Below, one piece after another: positions 16,550 to 26,109 of a DNA stretch of 64,000 nt. Under the pieces are notes generated by a model. That model did not search any database and was not told where the DNA came from. It saw only the letters and a list, made by a program, of their open reading frames with translations. Made by a program: the position numbers and the translations under genes. This stretch comes from Paraburkholderia sp. Tr-20389 (GTDB lineage: Bacteria > Pseudomonadota > Gammaproteobacteria > Burkholderiales > Burkholderiaceae), in NCBI RefSeq assembly GCF_017104565.1, contig NZ_JAAGPD010000009.1, forward strand, positions 124,001 to 188,000, in the 5' to 3' direction. The first letter of the stretch is position 1. Every line of letters begins with the position of its first letter.

Positions 16550-19291
16550 CTATTGCGACTTCTTTTTCGTGGCAGGCATCAGCAACATGCCAAAAGCGAT
16601 GAGCATGGCAATCCATGCCCAGATCATATGCGGCGGCTCGTAGCCGAAGACGATGCTGCTGTTGCCCGCAGGCAAAGCGATGGTCTGGAACAGGTCTTTG
16701 TGTTCAGCAATCGGGGTCGGCGAACCGTTGACCTTCGCCGTCCATCCGGGAAAGAACAATTCGCGCCGCAGCAAGGTGGATGGCGCAGAGCAGTCCACCG
16801 AGACGTGTTCGCGATCGTGCGCCGTGATGCGGCACGCCCGACCAGGCTCTTCGAAGTAAGGCTTCGGTTTGCCGAGCTCGTAAATGTTCATGACCTGGTC
16901 GGCATAGACCTGTTTGGCCAGCGTCCGCTTGTCGTCGCGTATCGGCAATCTGATCTGCAAGCCGTGACCCGTCTGTACGCCCGCGGGCCCGGTCAGTTGC
17001 TGATCGTCGGCCGGTTCGCGTGCAGCTGCCATCCATAGCGCGAGGGGCTTGCTGCCGCCGCTGCGCGCAAAGCGGTAGCGGATGACAGAGTGTGCGTCCA
17101 CCGGCAGCACGCGGGACAGCGGGATATAGAACGTCGAATTGTCGTTCGATCCCTTCAGGTCCCGCTGTCCGCTGGCACACGCCGAGTCGATGCAGACTTC
17201 CGCTGCGAGCATGCCGTCCGACGTGTTGCCGTAGTTGCCGATCGACACGCCGATCTGGTCGATCGTGACGGGTTTGTCCGTCATGCCGGGCGGCAACGCG
17301 CCCGACACGGCTTCGCCGGGCATGATGGGAAGCGGCGCTTGCGACGCGGCGTCTGTCTTGCTGGAGAGCGTCGAGACGAACGGGTTGTCGCCGGCCCGTG
17401 CGATGACGTATTTAACCCCGATCCATTCGTAGTTCTCCAGATTGCGGACCAGCTCCTGGCTCGACGTCGGCACCGTGGAACCGGCAGTCCGATAGTTGCC
17501 GATGAAGGCGATGGGATCCGCGTAGGCATCGAGATTCGCCCGAATCCAGTCTACCCAGCGCCGGTTGATCGGCAAGTAGTTGTGGTTGATCGCGGCGAGG
17601 CCGAAGTAGGCGCCATAGTTCGCCTGGATCGGACCGAGCGAATAGATGCGTTGCAGTCCGACGTTTTTCTGCAGGAAGCCGATTGCTTCCATGTCCACGT
17701 CGCCCGAGCGTGGGTTGCTCAGCGTCGGCACCGAGAACATCAGCACGCTGTCGACGATGAGCAACGCGGCAATCGCCGTGGCGGCCCGAGCCGGACGGAA
17801 GCGCAACAGAATCGCGCCGAACACGCCCACGGAAATCACGCCCCACAGAACGGAAGCCAGCGCCGCGTTCCGCACCGGCACGAAGCCGCGAAGATGGGAC
17901 CATAGCGACGCCGCATAGACGACGCCCGCGATCAGCAGCAGCGCGGACAGAATCGCGATGTGGCGTCGATGCGTGGCTCGCTCGTGCTGTTGTGAGCGAA
18001 GATCGTCGAGTGCCTGTGCTGCGAGGATGATGAAGGCGAGTTCCCACGTAGGTACCGCGTAGCGATAGAACGCGGCCTGCGAGACCCCGGGGATCAGGTT
18101 CCACAACGTGCTCACGACGGGAACGCCGAACGATTTACCCAGCACCATGAACAGCCAGCCCAGCAGCAGCCACGTGAGCGGCGTACGTCGCAGCATGGCA
18201 CCGTACAGTCCGACGACAACCACGATCAAGCTGAGATAGCCGCCTATGCCGCCCCAGATCGCGCCCAGGCGGTCCCAGGCAAACCCGCCGGCAGCAATCG
18301 GACCGAACACATAAGGGAACAGCAGACTTGGCAACACGCCTGCCGGATCGAGCGCGGCGTGGGCGAACCCGCCGTCATGGCCGCCGAGCCAGGCATGCGG
18401 CAGGAACTCGAAGAAGGCGAGGACTTGCGGCGCGCAAAGCGCCAGTCCGACCACGCCGCCGATCGCGAGGCGCACGATGAACGCGAGCCTGAATCCCGGC
18501 GCTTGCCACAGGCGCAACAGCGACCATGCGAGCGCGAGCAGGCCATTGAGATACGCGGTTTCGGGAAAGCCGGCGACGACGCTCATCCACAGAGCAACGG
18601 CGAACAGGCGCCAGCCGCGCGGCATCCCGAGCGCCGATTTGGCGAATGCGCGCTCGACGCCCCACAGCATCCACGGCAGGAAAGGCACAGGCAGCGCGGG
18701 CGCGTGATCGAACCAGGCGAGCGCACCGTTGAACGCAAAGAGCGCGCCGCCGGTCGCAGCGGCGAAACGGCTCAGTCCCAACTGACGAAGCAGCCCATAC
18801 GTGCCCCAGCCTGCGATGATTTGCAGCAGGACGTGCTGCAGCAGCATGCCGTTGGGCAACAGCAGCATCAAGGTCGGCGGGAAGAATGCGGCCGGCTGAT
18901 ATTCGGCCGCGAGCGGCAAGCCGACACCCGAGAAATAATTCCACCAGGGCACGGTGCCGTTGAGCCACTCCAACGCCGCGCGATAGCCGAGCGCCTGAGC
19001 GGTGAAAGCGTTGTTGGGATCGACGTACGGGAAGCCTTGCGTCAGGCCAGGCTTGTAGTGCTGAGCCACCATGCCGAGATACAGCATCGGGTTCGCATGA
19101 TAAAGACCTGCGAGTCCGGGCAGCGCCGCGATGACGGGCAGCAGAAAAAGCAAAAGCAACGGAACAGCGTCCGTTCTCCGAATACGCCAGATTGTCGTCG
19201 ACAAAAGGTAATCCCCGAGTGAATCCGAACGCGCCCGGCCGCGTAGGGCGGGGCGCCGGCATGCCCCTGAATCCGGGTCGCGGCAAGGCAT
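16550..19291 (-). CDS. Large polytopic membrane protein, YfhO-like
   Basis: Up to 913 residues from ATG 19291; the first about 30 residues look non-native and a TTG at 19204 just before the first helix is a possible true start. About 11-13 hydrophobic helices occupy residues 40-510 and a final one closes the protein (WAWIAMLIAFGMLLMP). Between them is a large soluble, probably periplasmic, beta-rich domain. Early loops carry GFPYVDPNNAFTAQALGYR and WWNYFSGVGLPLAAEYQP, typical of the YfhO family, GT-C-like proteins that glycosylate cell-wall polymers using lipid-linked sugars. Adjacent to a GtrB-like synthase, it is the probable periplasmic transferase. Sugar and acceptor are unknown. Confidence 0.75.
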   Translation of the reverse strand: MPCRDPDSGACRRPALRGRARSDSLGDYLLSTTIWRIRRTDAVPLLLLFLLPVIAALPGLAGLYHANPMLYLGMVAQHYKPGLTQGFPYVDPNNAFTAQALGYRAALEWLNGTVPWWNYFSGVGLPLAAEYQPAAFFPPTLMLLLPNGMLLQHVLLQIIAGWGTYGLLRQLGLSRFAAATGGALFAFNGALAWFDHAPALPVPFLPWMLWGVERAFAKSALGMPRGWRLFAVALWMSVVAGFPETAYLNGLLALAWSLLRLWQAPGFRLAFIVRLAIGGVVGLALCAPQVLAFFEFLPHAWLGGHDGGFAHAALDPAGVLPSLLFPYVFGPIAAGGFAWDRLGAIWGGIGGYLSLIVVVVGLYGAMLRRTPLTWLLLGWLFMVLGKSFGVPVVSTLWNLIPGVSQAAFYRYAVPTWELAFIILAAQALDDLRSQQHERATHRRHIAILSALLLIAGVVYAASLWSHLRGFVPVRNAALASVLWGVISVGVFGAILLRFRPARAATAIAALLIVDSVLMFSVPTLSNPRSGDVDMEAIGFLQKNVGLQRIYSLGPIQANYGAYFGLAAINHNYLPINRRWVDWIRANLDAYADPIAFIGNYRTAGSTVPTSSQELVRNLENYEWIGVKYVIARAGDNPFVSTLSSKTDAASQAPLPIMPGEAVSGALPPGMTDKPVTIDQIGVSIGNYGNTSDGMLAAEVCIDSACASGQRDLKGSNDNSTFYIPLSRVLPVDAHSVIRYRFARSGGSKPLALWMAAAREPADDQQLTGPAGVQTGHGLQIRLPIRDDKRTLAKQVYADQVMNIYELGKPKPYFEEPGRACRITAHDREHVSVDCSAPSTLLRRELFFPGWTAKVNGSPTPIAEHKDLFQTIALPAGNSSIVFGYEPPHMIWAWIAMLIAFGMLLMPATKKKSQ

Positions 19292-19401
19292 GCCGCTTCT
19301 GTAGCGGCCGGATGCCTGATCTCACCGGGCCAGCATCCACATACACAGCACCCGTCAGACTGATGCGTACGCGAGGCGGGTCCCCGCGTGCGCTTCGGCC
19401 G

Positions 19402-20334
19402 TTATTCGTGGATCTGCGAGCGCAGCCATGCGGCCGTCATTTTAATTCCAGCGTCCAAAGCGACCTTGGGTTCCCAGCCGAGCTCTCTTTTAGCCAGCGT
19501 GTTATCGAGCACGCTCGCGGGAACGTCGAACGGACGACCCGGACGATACGTCCGCTCGACGGGATGCCCGAGTATCGCTTCGATCTTGCCGATGATTTCG
19601 TTCAGGCTCGTGCCATAGCCCGAGCTGATGTTGAACACCGACTCGCTGCCATCGTATTGAACCGCGCGCGCAAAGGCCTCGGCGACGTCGCCGATGTACA
19701 GGTAGTCGCGCGTGACCGTGCCGTCGCCCCAGATCTCGAATGGCTGCTTTCTGAGCGCCTTGTCGAGAAAGACGGCGATCGCGCCCTGCGCCGTCTCGAC
19801 GCGTTGCCGCTCTCCATAAGGATTCGCGACGCGCAGGATGTTCGCCTTGATCCCGTACTGATACTGGTAGAGCAGCAGGTATTTCTCGATCGCCAGTTTC
19901 GTGATGCCGTACGACACCTTCGGATTGGTCGGATGCTTCTCGTCGATAGGCAGATAGACGGGGTCGCCATACACGGTTCCGCCCGACGAAATGAACACGA
20001 TCTTCTTCACGTTCTTCGCGACCATCGCGTTCAGCAACTGCAGCGTCGCGACGAGATTGCTCTGGACGTCGTAGATGGGATCGTCGTTCGAACTCTTCGG
20101 CAGCGTGGTCGACACCAGATGGACGACGATGTCGGAGCCGTCGATGGCCTCCGTGACGTCGTGCACGCTGGTGAGATCGCCCGTCATCCAGTGAACCTTC
20201 TCGCTGTCGTTGAACTGACGATAAGGGTCGACACGCGGGCGCTCGAACACGCAGATCTCGTGGTTGTCGCGCAGCAGGCGATCGACGATCGTCGAACCGA
20301 TGAACCCGCCGCCACCGAAGACGGTAATTCTCAT
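19402..20334 (-). CDS. NAD-dependent sugar epimerase/dehydratase (extended SDR)
   Basis: 310 residues. It starts with the NAD-binding motif FGGGGFIGSTIVDRLL, contains VHLVSTTLPKSS, the catalytic Ser region FISSGGTVYGDP and the Y-x-x-x-K pair in SYGITKLAIEKYL. It therefore belongs with UDP-glucose 4-epimerase-like and 4,6-dehydratase/reductase enzymes acting on nucleotide sugars in the cytoplasm. The B. pseudomallei O-antigen epimerase WbiG is a likely relative, but the substrate cannot be decided. The start codon overlaps the stop of the upstream two-domain glycosyltransferase (ATGA), so they are co-translated. Confidence 0.85.
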   Translation of the reverse strand: MRITVFGGGGFIGSTIVDRLLRDNHEICVFERPRVDPYRQFNDSEKVHWMTGDLTSVHDVTEAIDGSDIVVHLVSTTLPKSSNDDPIYDVQSNLVATLQLLNAMVAKNVKKIVFISSGGTVYGDPVYLPIDEKHPTNPKVSYGITKLAIEKYLLLYQYQYGIKANILRVANPYGERQRVETAQGAIAVFLDKALRKQPFEIWGDGTVTRDYLYIGDVAEAFARAVQYDGSESVFNISSGYGTSLNEIIGKIEAILGHPVERTYRPGRPFDVPASVLDNTLAKRELGWEPKVALDAGIKMTAAWLRSQIHE

Positions 20335-22229
20335 GCCATTTCCTTTTTCGCGAGCGGCGCGGCATGGCGCGGCAGCGGTTCGATCCGGGGAGGGCTGGCG
20401 AGGGAGAAGTCGGTTCGGTCCAGCGCCAGGTTCGGACTGTAGGCGGGATCGTAGTTCAACGTATGTCCCCAGCGTGCCTGCATGTAATCGACTTCACGAG
20501 CGAAGCGCGCCGCCTTTTCCGGATTGTCGTCCGTGCCGCGCGTTGCCGATTCGTGATGATACAACTCCGCGAAAGGCGTCCAGACGTTGCGATAACCGGC
20601 ATCCCGGACGCGCAGGCAGAAGTCGACGTCGTTGAAAGCGACGGTCAGATCGGCTTCGTTCAAGCCACCCACCTGCTCATAGATCGACTTGCGGATGATC
20701 AGGCAGGCGGCCGTGACAGCGGAAAACGAACTGATGACCGCGTTGCGCGAGAAATAGCCGAAGCTGTCGCGTGCGAACAGCCGGTGCGCATGGCCGGCTA
20801 CGCCCCCGAGTCCCGTGACGACGCCCGCATGCTGGATCGTTCCGTCGGGGTAGAGCAGCTTCGCGCCGACGGCGCCGACGCCCGGCTGGAGGGCCAGCGA
20901 CACCATCTCTTCGAGCCACGTGTCGGTGATCACCTCGATATCGTTGTTGATCAGGCCGACGAGTTCGCCGTTCGCGCTCGCGACCGCCATGTTGTTGAGC
21001 GCGGAGTAGTTGAACGGGCGGTCGTCGCGAATCACGCGGATGTTGTCGGCGGCCTTCAGGCTCTCCAGGTAGTCGAGCGTGGCCTGCTCGTCGGAGCCGT
21101 TGTCGACGACGATGATTTCGTACGGCGCGTAAGTCGTCTTGTTCTGGATGCTGTCGATACACTGCTTGAGCAGACCGACGCCGTTGCGCGTCGGAATGAT
21201 CAGGCTGACGAGCGGCAGACGTTCGGGCAGGCGATAGCGCACGCGATAGCCGAATGACAGGCCTTCGACGCTGGCGTCGACGCCTTGCCGCGCGAAATGC
21301 TCGTTCAACGCGCGCTCGCCGGCGATGACGGCATAAGGCTTGGCGTCGCCCGATGCGGCCGTGCTCGAAGGATGCACCCGCCAGTGATACAGCACGCGCG
21401 GAATGTGAACGATCGCCTTCGCCCCGATGCGCTCCAGGCAACGCAGCGCGAGGTCATGGTCCTGCGAGCCTTCGAGGCCGGTGCGGAAGCCGCCGATTTC
21501 ATCGAGCAGAAGCTTCTGATAGACGCCGAAGTGGGAAATCATGTTCTGCGAATAGAACAGGTCGATGTTCATATCGCATTTGAAGTAAGGATCGTGACGC
21601 CGGCCCTTCGTATCGATCTTGTCTTCGTCGGAGTAGAGCAGGCGCGCGTCGGGGCGGCGGATGATTTCCTTGGCCACGAAGTAGAGCGCATGCGGCGCGA
21701 GCAGGTCGTCGTGATCCAGCAAGCCGACCCAGTCGGACGTCACCAGTTCGAGCGCGCTATTCGATGCCGCCGAAATGTGGCCGTTCTTCTCACGGAACGC
21801 GACGCGGATTCGCGAATCTTCCCGCATGTATCGCTCGAGCAGCGGACGGACTTTCGGACTCGTCGATGCGTCATCAGCAATGCAAAGTTCCCAGTGCGGA
21901 TAAATCTGATTGCGGACGGAGTCGATGGCTTCGGCCAGCCATACGGGATCCGCGTTGTAGGTCGGCATGAGCACCGAGATGCGCGGTGGCGCGGCCATCG
22001 CCGCGATCTCCGACTTCATCGCCGCGATTACTTCCGCGTCGAGCGTGTCGTACTTCTCGATCCAGTCGGCGTAGGCCTGGCCGGGGATCGGACGATTCCC
22101 GGCGCGCCTTCTCAGCCCGGTCAACCCTTCGCGCCTGAAGACGCCCACGCTTTTCTTCAGCAACGGATAGGCGCCGTCGCGTCGGACGAGGCCAATGAAC
22201 CGCTGGGCGAAGTTGACATATCTCTTCAT
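20331..22229 (-). CDS. Bifunctional glycosyltransferase with two GT2 domains
   Basis: 632 residues from ATG 22229 (MKRYVNFAQRF); a longer frame back to 22457 reads through the upstream gene and is rejected. The first GT2 domain begins RISVLMPTYNADPVWLAEAI (DHDD metal motif in GLLDHDDLLAPHAL). The second begins LVSLIIPTRNGVGLLKQCID (LINNDIEVI motif, followed by FNDVDFCLRVRDAGY). Two-domain GT2 proteins of this size often add two consecutive sugars, such as rhamnose residues, in O-antigen synthesis. Soluble, cytoplasmic side. The downstream epimerase gene overlaps it by ATGA. Linkages and donors are unknown. Confidence 0.87.
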   Translation of the reverse strand: MKRYVNFAQRFIGLVRRDGAYPLLKKSVGVFRREGLTGLRRRAGNRPIPGQAYADWIEKYDTLDAEVIAAMKSEIAAMAAPPRISVLMPTYNADPVWLAEAIDSVRNQIYPHWELCIADDASTSPKVRPLLERYMREDSRIRVAFREKNGHISAASNSALELVTSDWVGLLDHDDLLAPHALYFVAKEIIRRPDARLLYSDEDKIDTKGRRHDPYFKCDMNIDLFYSQNMISHFGVYQKLLLDEIGGFRTGLEGSQDHDLALRCLERIGAKAIVHIPRVLYHWRVHPSSTAASGDAKPYAVIAGERALNEHFARQGVDASVEGLSFGYRVRYRLPERLPLVSLIIPTRNGVGLLKQCIDSIQNKTTYAPYEIIVVDNGSDEQATLDYLESLKAADNIRVIRDDRPFNYSALNNMAVASANGELVGLINNDIEVITDTWLEEMVSLALQPGVGAVGAKLLYPDGTIQHAGVVTGLGGVAGHAHRLFARDSFGYFSRNAVISSFSAVTAACLIIRKSIYEQVGGLNEADLTVAFNDVDFCLRVRDAGYRNVWTPFAELYHHESATRGTDDNPEKAARFAREVDYMQARWGHTLNYDPAYSPNLALDRTDFSLASPPRIEPLPRHAAPLAKKEMA

Positions 22230-22284
22230 GTTGAACTGGGGCAGATGCTGTAGGTGGTCCGGGCTCGAATCGATGGCTGCGCGC

Positions 22285-23415
22285 TTACTTGTGCCACGTG
22301 AGTACGGACGACGCCGCATAGTTGAAGACCGCACCGAGGATCGCACCGGCCAGGCCTGCAAGAATCTGGTTCGGCTCGAACTGGACGAGCCAGCTGGCTG
22401 CACCGACGTTCGCAAACGTGCCCAGGCTGCAGACCAGATAGAACGTCGCCATGCCAATCACGAATTTTATGCCCTTCAGCCGGCGATCGCGGTAGGTGAG
22501 CTGGTTGTTCAGCACGAAGTTCCAGGCCATCGCGACCAGCGTGGCTGTCAATTGCGCGGACGGGAACGCCATGCTGAACCCATGCAGTGCGGTCTGCAGC
22601 ACGGCCAGGTGCACCGCGATCCCTGTGGCGCCGACGATCAGGAACATCAGGAAGCGGATCGGCAGGAAACCGCCCGACAACTTGGAAAACAGCAGCCCCA
22701 GATATTCGGCCGTCACCAGCGTGTCGAGCTTGGACTCGCCGGCCACGCGCTCGCGGAAGTGATAGGGGATTTCGACCGTCTTGAGATGCGTCGGCGTGGA
22801 CGCGATGATGTCGAGCAGGATCTTGAAGCCTTCTTCGGACAGCTTTCCGGCGACGGCGTCGACGCGCGCGCGCGGAATCATGAAGAAGCCGCTCATCGGG
22901 TCGCTCACGTCGATGCGCAGGAACTTGCGCGCCAGGTTGGTCGCCTGGTTGGAGCCCCATTGGCGGATCGGCGAAAGGCCCTGGCTGGAGGCATCCTCGC
23001 CGGCGTAGCGGGTGCCGATCACGAGATCCGCACCGTCCTTGATCGCCTGGTACATTTTCGGCAGGATCGATTCGTCGTGCTGCAGGTCGGCATCCATCAC
23101 GGCGACCGTCGGCGCAGCGCTCGACAGGATGCCCTCGATACAGGCGCCCGACAGTCCGCGGCGTCCGATACGGTGGATACAGCGAACACGGGAGTCGCCG
23201 TGAGCGATCTGCTTGACCGTTTCGAACGTCTTGTCCGGGCTGTTGTCATCGACAAAGATGACTTCCCAGCGGATATCGGTCAGGACGCGATCGAGCTTGC
23301 GAACGAGTTCGCCGACATTGGCCTTTTCGTTGTAGGTCGGGACAACGATGGACAGTTCTGGCGCGATCGAATTGCTGGCCGGTGCGATCGACTGTTGCGG
23401 ATGCGTGGAATGCAT
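22285..23415 (-). CDS. Polyprenyl-phosphate sugar synthase fused to a GtrA domain
   Basis: 376 residues from ATG 23415; the frame extends to a TTG at 23463 that is unlikely. Residues about 25-245 are a GT2 domain (LSIVVPTYNEKANVGELV, FVDDNSPDKT, VMDADLQHDES as the D-x-D region) like dolichol-phosphate mannose synthase. Residues about 255-375 contain four hydrophobic helices of the GtrA family (FLMFLIVGATGIAVHLAVLQ). The fusion would both charge undecaprenyl phosphate with a sugar and help flip it to the periplasm. A separate GtrA protein is encoded just upstream, so the locus has spare flipping capacity. The target is presumably a glycan decorated outside the cell membrane. Confidence 0.87.
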   Translation of the reverse strand: MHSTHPQQSIAPASNSIAPELSIVVPTYNEKANVGELVRKLDRVLTDIRWEVIFVDDNSPDKTFETVKQIAHGDSRVRCIHRIGRRGLSGACIEGILSSAAPTVAVMDADLQHDESILPKMYQAIKDGADLVIGTRYAGEDASSQGLSPIRQWGSNQATNLARKFLRIDVSDPMSGFFMIPRARVDAVAGKLSEEGFKILLDIIASTPTHLKTVEIPYHFRERVAGESKLDTLVTAEYLGLLFSKLSGGFLPIRFLMFLIVGATGIAVHLAVLQTALHGFSMAFPSAQLTATLVAMAWNFVLNNQLTYRDRRLKGIKFVIGMATFYLVCSLGTFANVGAASWLVQFEPNQILAGLAGAILGAVFNYAASSVLTWHK

Positions 23416-23737
23416 GGAGGGCGATCCCTTGAACACTATCTTTAAATTTCGTGAATGGAGCAATCGAAGTGCTGGCGGTCGGCTGTTCGGCGGGTTGTTA
23501 CTGTTCTCGCTTCAACCTCGGGGCACGGCCGCATTTTCAGGATGCGGGTCACGCATGCCTTCGGCAGACGGCTCCAGTTTTTTAGTAAATGGCGAGTCGT
23601 TTTTCTAATGGAATGCGCGAGGCCGCTCCAGGTGGCGATGCGCATGACGACGCGACTGCCCTCGTGCACAGCGGCGCAGTCGCGATTAGCGGAAAACGGG
23701 CGCGGCGACCGGGTGACGACCCGCCGGCCCCCGACGA
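23416..23737. other. Intergenic gap between two GtrA-containing genes
   Basis: 322 bp without a credible gene. It contains short T-rich and A-rich patches around 23575-23610 that could belong to a minus-strand promoter for the synthase-GtrA fusion. No terminator hairpin or repeat was recognised. Confidence 0.4.
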
Positions 23738-24196
23738 TCAACCGATTTCGGCATGAAGCGGCACATCGGCGGTCTCAACCGACCGGTCCCGGTGCTTGAA
23801 CAAGATCATGCGAGAGCTCATGAGGTTCACGAACATGCCGGCGATGCTGCCCACGGCGACACCGATGATCGGATGTGCCGCCGCAACGGGATACTTCGAT
23901 ACCGTGAAATAGTAGGCCGAATAATTGACGGCGCCGCCCATCAGCATGAGCAGGAAATAAACGGCGAATTCGGATTTCGCGTCGAGCGACGAGCGCTTGT
24001 TCTTGAAAGTCCACGCCCGGTTGATGAGCCAGGTCGTGAATGCGGCGCAGACGAACGAGGTCGCCCGGCCGTAGAAGAGGCCGAAATGGCCTTTCGTCAG
24101 ATAAAGGACACTGGTGTCGACGACAAAGCCGATTGTACCGACGACACCGAATGCAAAAATTTCCCTAATAAAGGCGATCGAAAAGAAGCGGGTCAT
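23738..24196 (-). CDS. GtrA family membrane protein (lipid-linked sugar flippase type)
   Basis: 152 residues from ATG 24196 (MTRFFSIAFIREIFAF). Four hydrophobic helices with the GtrA signature FGVVGTIGFVVDTSVLYLT and the conserved W in TTWLINRAWTFK; the last segment GSIAGMFVNLMSSRMILFK is also typical. In serotype-conversion systems GtrA moves undecaprenyl-phosphate glucose across the inner membrane for a periplasmic transferase. Here the partners may be the GtrB-like enzyme at 15.6-16.5 kb or the synthase-GtrA fusion downstream. Start choice rests on the strong family N terminus, since the longer frame adds a charged, non-conserved leader. Confidence 0.85.
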   Translation of the reverse strand: MTRFFSIAFIREIFAFGVVGTIGFVVDTSVLYLTKGHFGLFYGRATSFVCAAFTTWLINRAWTFKNKRSSLDAKSEFAVYFLLMLMGGAVNYSAYYFTVSKYPVAAAHPIIGVAVGSIAGMFVNLMSSRMILFKHRDRSVETADVPLHAEIG

Positions 24197-24346
24197 ATGC
24201 TGGTTGCCTAAGTGGGATATCGACGGCCCACACCGTTTACGCAAGGAATGCTGTCCTTTCGGTCGCACTGCCAAGTGGCGTATGGTACATGAACGGGCAT
24301 CCGGCGACGAGCGCGTTGAGGCGAGCGTGCCGGAAGGGCTTGACCT

Positions 24347-25780
24347 TTACTTCCTTTCGTGTCTGCCGTAGCGGTCGTCGAAGCGGACGATGTCGTCTTC
24401 GCCGAGATAAGCGCCGGATTGGACTTCGATCAATTCCAGCGGGATCTTGCCCGGATTTTCCAGCGCGTGGACGTTCCCCACGGGGATATAGACCGACTCG
24501 TTCTCGGTCAGCAGCGTTTCGTGCTCGCCGTTCTGGACACGAGCGGTGCCCGACACGACCACCCAGTGCTCTGCCCTATGATGGTGCATTTGCACGGAAA
24601 GCTTGGCGCCGGGGTTCACCGTGATGCGCTTCACCTGATAGCGCGCGCCTTTGTCGATCGAATCGTAGCTTCCCCACGGACGGTAGACCAGACGGTGCTG
24701 AACGGCCTCCGAGCGCTGCTCGGCCTTCAGCTTCTCGACGATTTTCTTGACGTGCTGGACATCCTTTTTGTTCGCAATCAGAACGGCGTCGTCGGTGTCG
24801 ACGACGATCAGGTTGTCGAGGCCGACAGCCGCGACCAGACGGCCGCCCGACGACTGCAGGAAGCAGTTTTCGTTGCCGAAGCCGATCACGTCGCCCTTGG
24901 TCACGTTGCCTTCACCGTCCTTCTCGGCGACGTCCCACAGCGCGGACCACGAGCCGACGTCGCTCCAGCCCGCATCGAGCGAGACGATCATCGCCTTGTC
25001 GGTCTTCTCCATGACGGCGTAGTCGACGGAATCTTCCGGCGACTGGGCGAACGCTTCCTTGTCGAGCCGCACGAAGTCCAGGTCGTCCTTGGCGGCGTCG
25101 AGCGAAGCACGGCAGGCCGCCAGCATCTCCGGCGCGAATTTCTCGAGTTCTTTCAGATACACCGACGCGCGGAACAGGAACATGCCGCTGTTCCAGAAGT
25201 ATTCGCCGGATGCCAGGTAAGCGCGCGCGGTATCCAGATCGGGTTTTTCGACGAACGTCGCGAGCCGCATCACCTGGCCTTGCTCGCCGGGTGCCGCGCG
25301 CAGATAGCCGTAGCCCGTTTCCGGCGCGACGGGTTTGATGCCGAAGGTCGCCATCGCGCCGGTTTCGGCAACCTGCGCGGCCGCTGCGACGGCTTGATGG
25401 AACACCTCGACGTCGCGGATCACGTGGTCGGCGGCGAGAACCAGCAGCAGCGGGTCGGAGCCGTCGCGCAATGCCTGCAGCGCCGAGACGGCGATGGCAG
25501 GCGCGGTATTGCGGCTAACCGGTTCCAGAATGATGGTGGCGTCGAGCGAATGGCGCTGACGCAGCTGTTCGGCGACGATGAACCGATGGTCGTCGTGACA
25601 AACGACCAGCGGGCTGCACAGGCCCTCGATACCTTCCAGCCGGTTCAGCGTTTCCTGCAGCATGGTGCGTTCGCCCGTCAGCGGCAGAAACTGCTTCGGG
25701 AAAAGCGCTCGGGAAAGGGGCCACAACCGCGTTCCGGAGCCGCCAGCGAGGATGACGGGCACGATGGGTAGGTTCGCCAT
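24347..25780 (-). CDS. manC: Mannose-1-phosphate guanylyltransferase / mannose-6-phosphate isomerase
   Basis: 477 residues from ATG 25780 with GAAGG nine bases upstream. The nucleotidyltransferase domain opens [24 protein letters not shown] (pyrophosphorylase signature). The C-terminal cupin (about 360-470) has [17 protein letters not shown] and [16 protein letters not shown], typical of type II phosphomannose isomerases. It makes GDP-mannose, the precursor of mannose, rhamnose-D and related GDP sugars, working with ManB encoded at 38.9 kb. It is the first gene of the minus-strand block and is divergent from the GT2 gene at 26.1 kb. A short remnant of a second such cupin lies at 34.3 kb. Confidence 0.95.
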   Translation of the reverse strand: MANLPIVPVILAGGSGTRLWPLSRALFPKQFLPLTGERTMLQETLNRLEGIEGLCSPLVVCHDDHRFIVAEQLRQRHSLDATIILEPVSRNTAPAIAVSALQALRDGSDPLLLVLAADHVIRDVEVFHQAVAAAAQVAETGAMATFGIKPVAPETGYGYLRAAPGEQGQVMRLATFVEKPDLDTARAYLASGEYFWNSGMFLFRASVYLKELEKFAPEMLAACRASLDAAKDDLDFVRLDKEAFAQSPEDSVDYAVMEKTDKAMIVSLDAGWSDVGSWSALWDVAEKDGEGNVTKGDVIGFGNENCFLQSSGGRLVAAVGLDNLIVVDTDDAVLIANKKDVQHVKKIVEKLKAEQRSEAVQHRLVYRPWGSYDSIDKGARYQVKRITVNPGAKLSVQMHHHRAEHWVVVSGTARVQNGEHETLLTENESVYIPVGNVHALENPGKIPLELIEVQSGAYLGEDDIVRFDDRYGRHERK

Positions 25781-26109
25781 GAGGAAGCCTTCAAGCAATA
25801 AAATTCTGGATCACGCTCGATAAAGCGTGGAAAACGCCGGCCCGGCGTCGTTCTCGCCGGTTCGGCGAGGGTGCAAAGTGCACGCGACTTTACTTCGTCG
25901 TCGTTTATTGAGCAAGTGAAAGCGCTTTACAGAAAGAATGCCGAAATATGGCGCGCGCCCGATTTGTCCTGTTTTGTTATTTACTGTTTCTTTACGGTAA
26001 CAAAGCGAAAATCGAGTTGCCGAATCCTCGCATTTTCCGCAAACTTGCGACTCCGATTTGCCCCTACCAAAAATACAGTGTCGCCCACCAGACACGCTGC
26101 TTTAACCAC
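25781..26109. promoter_or_regulatory. Divergent intergenic region between manC and a GT2 gene
   Basis: 329 bp, clearly more AT-rich than the flanking genes (for example around 25970-26010), as expected for two back-to-back promoters serving the minus-strand manC block and the plus-strand wbp-like block. No specific operator was identified, and no JUMPstart/ops element (GGCGGTAG) was found. Confidence 0.45.

Noticed and set aside
22230-22457. N-terminal extension of the two-domain GT2 protein
   Set aside because: This stretch is the 3' part of the synthase-GtrA gene read in another frame; Ser/Arg-rich and unrelated to GT2 proteins.
25948-26109. N-terminal extension of the GT2 gene at 26.1 kb
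   Set aside because: AT-rich promoter sequence; the family similarity begins only after ATG 26110.
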